Below, one piece after another: positions 55,619 through 64,000 of a DNA stretch of 64,000 nt. Positions within the stretch are counted from its first letter, which is position 1, and every line of letters begins with the position of its first letter. The position numbers and the translations under genes are program-made. Origin of the DNA: Centrapalus pauciflorus (Eukaryota > Streptophyta > Magnoliopsida > Asterales > Asteraceae); contig JAANYP010002987.1 of assembly GCA_020465985.1 (NCBI GenBank), positions 1 to 64,000 of the forward strand, in the 5' to 3' direction. The notes beneath the pieces were generated by a model, which had not been told where the DNA came from, made no database searches, and was given only the letters and a program-made list of their open reading frames with translations.

Positions 55619-58600
55619 CTTGGGTACCCACCTCAATATGGGCCCCTTTTTGTTAGGATTTCCAGATTTATATGGTACGTGTACAGATTTAGAAACCCAA
55701 CTAGCATTTTTGTGTGGTCCAGATGCACAACCCTTTGGAATCCATTGAAGATTGGATTTATTGGGTTTTGGAACCTTAGGCGCTGAAATTGCCTTCGGTT
55801 TTTGTCTTGTTGAGACCTTTTTGACCGTTGCTTTGGTTTTGGGCCTTGGCAACGGACATGTCTCAACTTTTTTTGTGGCCGATGATGCACTATTTTTAGT
55901 TTTCTTTTTCCGAATACGTTTAACAGGATAAGGCACAAAAGCATTCATTTCAGGAACCTGTCGTCTATATTTAGTTGGACATAGATTAAACAAATCCTTG
56001 AAAGAGTACTTTAACGGAATAGTAGAATTCGGTACATCATTACAAACATTGTCACATGCTTTGTTACACAAATTGTCTTTAGAGATTACAGATATCCTAT
56101 CTCTAGTAACAAAATCACTTGGCATTAAAGCCTTCTTCACAAAAAAACTTGTAAAATCCTGCATGGTGGTTTTTGGGACTCTCCTTATATGATCTGTAGG
56201 AACAAAACGATTAGAGTCAGTAAGCATGGAAGATTTAGACTTGACAGACTTTTCTTTTTGGAGGTGAGTGGGTTTCTTAAAAGACTTGGATTTTATCTGA
56301 GTCTTTTTAGAAACCTCATTCTTGAAAGCATTTGAGCACTCACCTTTGACAAAGATAGAAGAAGTTTCAGCTGTAGCCTTACCTTTATCTGATGACATAC
56401 ATGGAATTTTTAGAGAATGAGAAAGTGTTTGTTGTTTTGAAAGATCTTTCAATCGTTGTGAAACTATTTCAAAATTTTCTCTGTAGACAGTGACTTCCAC
56501 AGTTTGTTGAAAAGATTGATTTATCAATTCTTCTTCTCTCTTAAGAAGAGCATCTTGAAGATCAAGTGCTTTCTCTTGAGACGACTTCAATTCCTTTTCT
56601 AAAACAATGATTTGTTGTTGAAGAACTTTTGCAGGAATATAAAGTTGAGGATTTGATTTTTCAGTTTCAGTGTTCAATTCAGTTTCTGAATAAGTTGACG
56701 AGAGATCTTCCTCTAAAGTGGGTACTCTAGAAGAATAACTCTCGTTAAGTTCTTCATAATGAAAAGAAATTTCTTTATCTTTACGCGCAACACGTTTCTC
56801 ATTTTCTTGGTTTAAAACTTCTTTTGATGACTCAAAAAAGAAAGATTTAATACCGGCTCCCATATAATTCATGTCATAAAATACAGGTAAGACATTTTGT
56901 GCTTTTTCCAAATATTTAGGATTTTTAAAACCAATTCCCTGTTTAGAATGGTAAAACCTAGTTTTTTGGGCTGATTTAAATGGATAGTTTGTTCTGTTTG
57001 ACCCCTTTTCAAAAATGCATCGTCAAGGGTCTTTATTCTTGCGTACAAACTTATCCTTTCTTCTTCAATCATTTTGTATTTTTCTAAACTGTCTATATTT
57101 TCCATATTTACCACATCTAATTGTTTTGTAAGAACAGAAATTTCTTCTTTTAAAGAGAGTTTTTCTTTTGAAAGCGTTTCCATGCAAGATTCAAGGTATA
57201 TATTCCTATCCTGAACATCTACTTTTTCTATCAACATCTGTTTTATAACATTATGATTAGTTAACCATTTTGCATGATATAATTCAGATGATTCTTTCAG
57301 AATATGAGCTTGATGTTCAGCCTGTACACACTTTGCAGTTTCAGCTTTTAATCTATCTTGTAGATCAAGTATTTGTGTGTGTAGTGTACATTCATTATCT
57401 ACAAATAATTTATTTACATGTGCAGGAATGTAATAGGAATATACCTCACTGGACTCTGAACCGGATGTGGAGCATTCGGGATCGTCGGTTGTAGTCATCA
57501 GACATGCTGGTGGATGTTTCATTGTCTCCCCCTCAGCAGCAGTGTCTGAATTTGCATCAGTGACATCAGTACAAATCTCCAACCCCTGACGATCAACCAT
57601 ATAGAAATTCTTGCCCTTTTCATCCTCGTCGTCTGAATCTTCAGCATCCCAGTAGTCCTCCTGGGCGACGAGGGCCAACGCATCCGTTCTCTTCTTTGCA
57701 GCCTCGAGCTTTCTTTCGTAATACGCAACGTCTCTCTCAAAATTGTTCTTGCATTCCCTAGCAAAGTGGCCCGGTTTGCCACATTTGTAGCAGAGACGTT
57801 CATCAGTGGCCTTTGGCTCGTCTGCTCTTGGCTTCTCCTCTCTTCTTTCCGCCGGCCTTTTGTCGGCCCGGCGGTGCTCACGGCTATCATCACGCCTTCT
57901 GTCCCGGCGGTCATCCCGACGATCATCCCTTCGATCGTCCCGCCTGTCATCTCTCCTGTCATCTCTCCTGTCATCTCGCCTTTCGTCACGCCTTTCATAA
58001 CGGCGATCATCGCGATAGTCGCGTCTGTCATCATACCGGCGATCATCCCTGTCATCCCTGCGGTAGTCATCTCTGCGATAGTCATCGCGGCGGTCATCCC
58101 TCCTGTCATCTGAGTACCTCCGAGGACCAGTGTCATATCGGAGTTGGTTGTTGGTCTTGTTGGAGAACCGTCGTTGTTGGAGACGGTTGGTCCACAAGGC
58201 AATCTGTTCTTTGATCGTGGCTTCCTCCTCATCATAGACCTCACGCGGAGGGGAAGCATACCTGTACTGAGATGATGAAGAACCAGGAGCAAAAGATGGT
58301 GTCGGAATCTGCGTGTTGGTGATCAAGGCTAGGGAATCATTTGGTTTCAACCCTGTGTTGGCTGATAGCAGTAGAGAGGCCAATTGATTTGCCATCAGCT
58401 TCTGTTGATCCACATCCCCTTGATATTTCTTAAGCTCCTTAAAGACGACATTTATGGATACCTCAGGAATGTTCAGAACTCTTTTTGTTGCCCTACATGC
58501 AAGCTGCCACTCGGGGGCTAAGGCGGCAAAGAATTGGATGTTTATGTCATCCCGATCCTTCTTGATGTGCAGTTTATTCAATTCGTTAAGGACTGCACAA

Positions 58601-59079
58601 AACCTGGTGAACGTGGATTGCAGAGATTCCCCGTCTTTGGCGCGGAATTCTGAAAACTTTGCCTTCGCCTCTTCAATTTTGGCACGATCATCAAGATCTG
58701 CCCCCAGCATTTGGATTCCCAGCTCGTCCCACATTTCTTTTGCAGACATTTTACTGTCTACACCTACCAAAATATCAGTGGGGAGGGCTTGATAAATCAG
58801 ATATTCTGCCCTCTTATCAGCGTGCTGGCGATCCCTCTCGGCTTCATTTGCCGGCTCTCTTTCAACTTTTGAGGCTAGGACAGGAGGATCAGCCTCGGGT
58901 CTGGCAGCAATCTCTCTATAGTAGATGACGGGTCCTTCGGATATTGATTGAAGCATCAGATTCCCGAGAGGTTGCATTCCAACGAATTTCAGGAACCGGG
59001 CTTTCCATTGTTCGTACTCATCAGGATAGAGAACAGGTGGTCTGTTCTCAGATCCGAGTACAAGAGCTTCACGAGACAT
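55619..59079 (-). CDS. gag: SIRE-C gag with RD-repeat domain; one frame change
   Basis: It starts MSREALVLG at 59079. A gag core runs to about residue 300. A roughly 90-residue Arg/Asp repeat (RDDRRDD units, residues about 325-415) precedes a CCHC knuckle (CYKCGKPGHFAREC, near 57770). A long coiled coil follows. At six A near 56965 the frame changes by -1, and the matching continuation runs from about 56911 to 55610. This part is coiled coil, then Lys-rich, ending at the family-typical WVPK. Six A in place of seven is the likely cause, though slippage on the A run is possible. Gag would package the RNA. Confidence 0.85.
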
Positions 59080-59159
59080 TATGAGTATTGGATTGGTGCT
59101 GATAAAGAATATGGAGATCTTAGAGGTGGAAACTGAACACGGATGGGTTGGACTGAAAC

Positions 59160-59640
59160 CAGAATGTTCTGAATTCGGATGCTTGAGTTCGGATGAACAG
59201 TGATTCGGATGGAGGAACCGAATTCGGATGGATTGAATTCGGATGAAGTGATTTCGGATGAATAGTGATTCGGATGAAGGTCCTAATTCGGATGGACCTA
59301 TGGACCGAATTCGGATGAACCGAATTCGGATGAACAGTGAAGTGCCGAAATATGATATTTCCGAAATAGGGACAGAGGACCGAATTCGGATGGTCCGAAA
59401 TGGTTTGGTCCGAAATTAAAAAATTTAAGAACAAGTCCCAATCAGTGAAAAATGGAAAGTCTTTCCTGAACTTCGGATGGTCCGAAGTTCGGATTGGACC
59501 GAATTGGGGTCCGAAATTGACTTCTGGGATGTCCGAAATTCACCTAAGTATGGTCCGAATTAGGATGATTGTGGGGTCCGAATTTGGTGCCTATGTGGTC
59601 CGAAGTGCTACAGTATGTAATCCGAAATACAGCAGGTTTT
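59160..59640. promoter_or_regulatory. CCGAATTCGG cluster in the SIRE-C 5' leader
   Basis: Six exact GAATTCGG and many variants (GATTCGGATG, CCGAAATGG, CCGAAGT) lie between the primer site and gag. The word is shared with the intron cluster 8 kb downstream in element direction. Confidence 0.85.
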
Positions 59641-60039
59641 TACGTTTTTCTAAGGCAGAAAAGACAGAATTCGATTTTTATCAGTTTTAATGCCTAAAAA
59701 CAGTTCTAAATGATTTATAAACTATTTTAAACACTTTTGGTGATTTAAAACAACCTAGAAAACACTTAAACTAGCATGAACACATGAAAAACCCACTTAA
59801 AAAACCCATATTTTCAAGCTTCAAAATGGTCGATTCTTGATGATTTTAACAAAGATATGGAAGTAAATGAGTTTAAAATCAGTATATAATGATAATGTGA
59901 TGTTTATAGAACCATTATAACACAAGAAACTCGAAAAACCATGAAAAATGAAGATCTAACCGGTTGAATATTGAAGAACTTCGAAGAACATGAACAACCC
60001 AGCAGAACCCGTAAGTAATCAGTTGAAATCCACCCCTCT
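59641..60039 (-). other. SIRE-C leader next to the primer site
   Basis: Non-coding and AT-rich. No feature recognised beyond its position, where a packaging signal would be expected. Confidence 0.5.
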
Positions 60040-60053
60040 GAGCTCTGATACCA
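60040..60053 (-). promoter_or_regulatory. SIRE-C primer-binding site
   Basis: Minus strand TGGTATCAGAGCTC, 2 nt from the LTR and complementary to initiator-Met tRNA. Confidence 0.9.
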
Positions 60054-60055
60054 AT

Positions 60056-60414
60056 TGTTATTATGTATTCCCGTAAATATTCAGCACCTTAATGATATTC
60101 TCATCATATACATAAAGAAACTAGCTCAATAAATGTAGTATTATAAAGAAGAAGACAATATGAATGTTTGAATGTTGAGAGAACAATGGAACAGTGGCGG
60201 CTGTGTTTTTAATTCAAATGTCAACCGTATGTTTTTCTCAAAAGTAACCCTAGGAGCCTTTTTATAGGCTCCTTTAATTAAGTTACAACACTTGGCAACA
60301 ATGGCCCCTACACTTTTACATAGACATGAAATACATAGAAATAAATACAAGACAAATTACAATGAAAATAAATACTATAAAATAACTCCTAGGATCGAAA
60401 TAATAAATCTAACA
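60056..60414 (-). repeat. SIRE-C 5' LTR
   Basis: 359 bp, TGTTAG to AACA on the minus strand. It is intact at both ends. Confidence 0.9.
60252..60273 (-). promoter_or_regulatory. TATA box in a hairpin, SIRE-C LTR promoter
   Basis: AGGAGCC-TATAAAAA-GGCTCCT: the TATA box is the loop of a perfect 7-bp inverted repeat. It is conserved in both LTRs (46386-46407 in the other). Confidence 0.65.
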
Positions 60415-61001
60415 TAAACTATTATTGTTTGCATGTGTTGTTGTTTGGTTATTGTAAGAGACCGTTAATTTTTAAGTCTTTTATATTCAAGTAATTTTCA
60501 TTTAACTTTGTGACTTAGGTTATTGGTTGTTGTATTTTCATTTGGATGGCATAAAAGATGTCAGGAAAAGAGAATCTACGTATTGTGATTGTATTTTGAG
60601 CCGATTTTGATGAAAGTTATATATGGCTCGATGCTAAATCGGTACAAGTATAAAAATGAATTTGCCAACCAGCATATGCTAAATGGATGCAAGTAGCTAG
60701 AGATTGAGTATGTGGAGCAAGAACAATGATTTTATTTCTTTTTTAACAAATGAATTTGAACGGTGAGCAACTAATTTGTATGATTTGATTCGGGTTCATC
60801 GCACTCATTTGTAAAAATCTGTTAATTGGTCCGTATAAAGTTTGGTTTATCCTTAATAAGATTGATCTAAAAATAAAATTTACAAATACAAAATGATATT
60901 CTTTCGCATATAATATGGTCATTGACATGATGCCATCAAGCAATGTTCTTTTGCTTTAACTTTTAAAATACTAGCATACTGCTCAACAAATACGAGACCG
61001 G
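60415..61001. other. AT-rich intergenic DNA
   Basis: No gene, repeat or RNA feature recognised. Confidence 0.5.
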
Positions 61002-61964
61002 CACTACTACACTAGAAGCCTTAAAAACCCCCTCATAGAGACCGATTTTGATAGAATAGGTCTAGAAACTAACCGATTATTGCGAAACCGTTGTGGAAAT
61101 TTTCTTCCCCACCCATAAAAAGCTCGCGTCACACACTCCTATCAGTTTTAAAACCTTTAGATGACTTATAGACCGGTTTTATAAAGGGTGACTCAAATGA
61201 CGCCAACACTTGCGGATTAATAAACAAAGGCAACGGCTTTCTTTTTAAAAACACAGCTTCTTTTTAAATAACACAGCTTCTATTTAAAAACAGAGCTTTC
61301 ATTGTATTTTCATCCTGCCAATTAAACTTTCATCAAAATTCTGATCCGTACCTCCATATTCATACTCCACAGTAATCCAAAAAAAGGTATGATTTTTACA
61401 TATACATGTTTGTATTTCATATATTTATTTTAACTTTTTATTGTTCATCTTACAGAATTGTGATTTGCTGTTTATGAAGATAGGAGCTTGCATAACTAAA
61501 AAAGGTATAATTTTCTAAACTCAAAATGTTTAAATTTAATTTTTGTTATAATTATTTAATTAGTATGGGTTGCCAGTAGTTGGGCAAACATAGGGTCGTC
61601 ATTATCTTTAGTTTATACCCATCCAAAATTAACAGATCATTAGTATGCATTTAAGAACAATCTGTTAATTTTGGATTGTCCCCGATTTGTTCTCATTTAG
61701 GGTGAATGTGTATTAATAGATCGATTGTGTATTATTTAAGAAAGAAAATCGACAACCATTTCTCCTTACTCTTCCGAGTATATACTTGGGGAGTTAAGGG
61801 GAAATGCTGCCGATTTTTTTTCTAAAATAATACTCATCGATTTATTAGTATGCATTCACGTGTGAGATAAATTATTCAAAAAGTGGGTTAGGATTGCCAC
61901 CCGCAGTCACATTCATACTTTTTTAAACATTCATGCATAAAACATAAATATTTTTATATTGCAG

Positions 61965-63640
61965 ATGGATCGAAGCAAGTGGATGTACGAGACTACGCGT
62001 TGTACGATTGAGTTCATGACAAAGTTATCTGAGTTCATAAAAGTTGCTGAAGATGATCGGGTGAAGAGGGGAAGATCTATAATCAATTGTCCTTGTAACA
62101 AATGTAAAAATGTTCAATGTTTCGTCGACAGTGATAAAATTAGAAACCATGTGATAGTAGACGGTTTTGTGAAAGGTTATACTCATTGGTATTGGCATGG
62201 TGAAACATTAGATGATAGTAATGCGGTTGAAGATAACGATGATTTGTACAATAACAATCATGATAATTTAGATGGAATGTTGCATGATTTGGCGGATAAC
62301 ATTGATGTGAAAGATCATGATAATTTTCAGAAGATGTTTGTTGACTCGGAAAAACCATTGTATAACTGTTGTATGAATTTTACTAGACTTTCTGTTGTGT
62401 TGAAATTGTTTAACTTAAAAGCTGACAATGGATAGAGCGATAAAAGTTTTACAAAACTGTTAGAACTGTTGAATGAGATGCTTCCTGAAGGTAATGAGTT
62501 GCCTATTTCAACGTATCAAGCCAAGAAAATGATGTGTCCGATGGGTTTGGAAGTTAAAAGAATACATGCATGTCCAAATGATTGTATGCTGTATAGAAAT
62601 GAAGATGAAAATCTACATAAATGCAAGATATGTGGCATATCTAGGTACAAAAGAAAAAATCAAACGATTAACAATGATGTATCAAAAAATGGTCCTCCTG
62701 CTAAATTATTATGGTATTTGCCCATCATACCAAGACTTAAACGATTATTTGCAAACGCGAAGGATGCTAAATTGTTACGTTGGCATGCCGAAGAACGCAA
62801 GAAGGATGGGATAATGAGACATGTAGCGGATTCTCTTCAATGGAGGAATTTTGATTTTGAATTTGAAGAATTTGGAGAGGAAATTAGAAATATACGGTTT
62901 GGGCTTAGTTCAGACGGAATCAATCCATTTGGAAACATGAGTAGTCGTCATAGCACATGGCCAGTCTTGTTATGCATCTACAATCTTCCACCTTGGTTAT
63001 GTATGAAAAGAAAATATATCATGATGTCATTGTTGATTCAGGGTCCGAAACAACCCGAGAACGACATTGATGTGTATTTGAATCCACTGATTGATGACTT
63101 GAAACAATTGTGGAACACTGGCGTAGAAGTGTATGATGCCTACAAAGAAGAATATTTCCAATTAGATGCCATGATATTTTGTACCATTAGTGATTTTCCA
63201 GCATATGGAAATTTGTCTGGATACAGTACTAAAGGTAAAAAGGCATGCCCTGTTTGTGAAGATGATACACACTCGATTTGGTTAGAAAATTGCAGTAAAA
63301 CGATATACATGGGACATCGAAGATCGCTTCCAAAAACACACCCATACCGTAAAAAAAAGAAGTTATTTGATGGTAATGTAGAACATAGAGCGTTACGACA
63401 ACCATTAGACGGAGAAGATACATTCTCTCGAGTTGCAGAACTAAATGTCGTGTTGGGGAAAAATGGTATCGCTCCACCCAAAGGTATTTGGAAAAAAAAG
63501 TCAGTATTTTGGGAATTATCTTACTGGAAGAACTTGAAAGTTCGACACTGTCTTGATGTTATGCATATCGAGAAGAATGTTTGTGAAAGCTTAATAGGCT
63601 TGCTGTTAAACATTCCTGGAAAATCAAAAGATGGGATCAA
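61965..63640 (+). pseudogene. TNP2-like CACTA transposase, broken
   Basis: The ATG at 61965 directly follows an ATTGCAG acceptor, so an upstream non-coding exon is likely. The N-terminal transposase-associated domain shows the CPCNKC and WHGE motifs. After a TAG at 62433 (probably once TGG), the same frame continues. It includes CPNDCMLYR, a CKICG cluster, LSSDGINPFG with a conserved Asp, YNLPPWLCMKRKY, CPVCEDDT and LDVMHIEKNVCESL. Homology ends at GKSKDGINA near 63640, where unrelated repeat sequence begins. It recognises and cuts transposon ends in the family. This copy cannot. Confidence 0.88.
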
Positions 63641-63881
63641 TGCATATTTATGTGAATGGTCAATGCATATTTATGTGAATGGTCATTTCACACCATGTGA
63701 ATGGTGTAAATGACCATTCACATGATCTTTTTTACCATTCACCTGATTTATGATGTTGCTTCTTTTAAAAAAAAGTCTTATAATGTTGTCTTATACATGT
63801 CTATTCAAAAAAATTATATGTGAATGATCATTCACATTAGGGTGCGCTGGAATCTTATAGGTACGCTGATGAACCTGATTC

Positions 63882-63888
<7 letters not shown>
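63641..63888. mobile_element. Insertion in TNP2 with GTGAATGGTCATT words
   Basis: ATGCATATTTATGTGAATGGTC occurs twice in direct repeat at the start. Inverted forms (GACCATTCACATG, GTGAATGATCATTCACAT) follow. It shares the word TGATCATTCAC with the satellite at 36735. The class is unknown. Confidence 0.45.

Positions 63889-63944
<56 letters not shown>
63889..63944. repeat. (TA)n microsatellite
   Basis: About 28 TA units with one G interruption near 63931, flanked by ACATACATACATAC. Confidence 0.9.
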
Positions 63945-63945
<1 letters not shown>

Positions 63946-64000
63946 CACATACATACATACATCCAAGAACCTTGAAGAACCTCCATGCACCACTACAAAT

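Larger units (their letters stand above)
46194..60414 (-). mobile_element. SIRE-C: nearly complete 14.2-kb Sirevirus-type copia element
   Basis: In element order (minus strand): 5' LTR 60414-60056, primer site, long leader, gag, pol, spacer with internal promoter and intron, third gene, PPT, 3' LTR 46548-46194. The LTRs differ at about 3 of 355 aligned sites, so insertion is recent. The outer TG of the 3' LTR is replaced (CGGG instead of TGTT), and no matching target duplication is seen. Coding damage is slight: one frameshift in gag and one stop in the third gene. Confidence 0.9.
61002..64000 (+). mobile_element. CACTA (En/Spm-type) transposon, 5' half
   Basis: CACTACTACACTAGAAG at 61002 (or CACTAG at 61010) is a candidate terminal sequence. 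Subterminal words GACCGATTTTG, AACCGATTA and GACCGGTTTTA follow within 180 bp. The TNP2-type transposase gene lies 960 bp inside. The far end is outside the window, and an insertion near 63640 breaks the gene. Edges are uncertain. Confidence 0.7.

Noticed and set aside
56950..56975. Canonical -1 ribosomal frameshift site at AAAAAAC in SIRE-C gag
   Set aside because: The heptamer is not in the required phase (codons are AAA AAA C rather than A AAA AAC) and the shift would fall in the middle of gag. Loss of one A from a run is simpler.
57519..58292. A 257-codon Met/Thr-rich frame and plus-strand frames opposite gag
   Set aside because: Shadow frames of the RD-repeat region of SIRE-C gag.
63991..64000. 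CACTACAAAT at the window end as a second CACTA terminus
   Set aside because: Only ten bases are visible, so a chance match cannot be excluded.

Overview
This window looks like repeat-dominated nuclear DNA from a flowering plant, probably a eudicot. It contains Ty1/copia and Ty3/gypsy LTR retrotransposons with initiator-Met-tRNA primer sites, Helitron ends, a CACTA (TNP2) transposon, a tRNA-derived SINE, AT-rich intergenic DNA and plant-type splice sites. The retroelement protein flavour resembles composite-family (asterid) genomes, but that is an impression and was not searched. I see no intact ordinary host gene. Host sequence appears only as captured or decayed exon fragments, including a DnaJ/HSP40 piece.

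Layout. (1) 1-6740: 3' part of a Sirevirus-type copia element (here SIRE-A, + strand): end of pol, a large decayed extra 3' ORF, polypurine tract (PPT) and 3' LTR. (2) 6764-27681: an old, broken chromovirus-type gypsy element (GYP, + strand). Its middle is replaced by a second, 5'-truncated Sirevirus-type element (SIRE-B, about 10646-21987, + strand) and by a segment with AAGTGTTGCA repeats and a captured 5' gene piece (21988-23697). The 3' LTR of GYP stops inside a (TA)n microsatellite. (3) 27682-34503: a 6.8 kb non-autonomous Helitron (HEL-1) starting in that microsatellite, carrying exon-like fragments on both strands and probably a second nested Helitron. (4) 34525-38660: a TIR element, a 57-unit (TA)n and a 21-bp satellite that reverses orientation. 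(5) 39121-44169: a young short-LTR copia element (ALE-1, - strand) with identical 5-bp target duplications. (6) 44281-46177: a DnaJ exon fragment, a complete 720-bp Helitron (HEL-2, - strand) and a 522-bp foldback element. (7) 46194-60414: a nearly complete, young 14.2 kb Sirevirus-type element (SIRE-C, - strand) with gag, pol and a large 3' gene. (8) 61002-64000: the 5' half of a CACTA transposon whose TNP2 transposase ORF is interrupted by another insertion.

How the parts work together. In a full-length copia element, gag makes the particle, and pol (protease, integrase, reverse transcriptase, RNase H) copies and inserts the element. All three Sirevirus-type elements add a third gene after pol. 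The most interesting signal is that this third gene seems to be a self-contained transcription unit. In SIRE-B and SIRE-C a TATA-like box is followed by a short pyrimidine-rich leader, a GT donor, an intron of about 0.5 or 1.1 kb, and an AG acceptor 2-4 nt before the ATG. In SIRE-A a TATA box lies 115 bp before the ATG with no intron. Each element also carries its own reiterated short word in its non-coding parts: GAACAGCTT, TTCGAA or CCGAATTCGG. The predicted third protein has no obvious signal peptide or membrane span but has basic NLS-like clusters, so the usual label envelope-like is doubtful.
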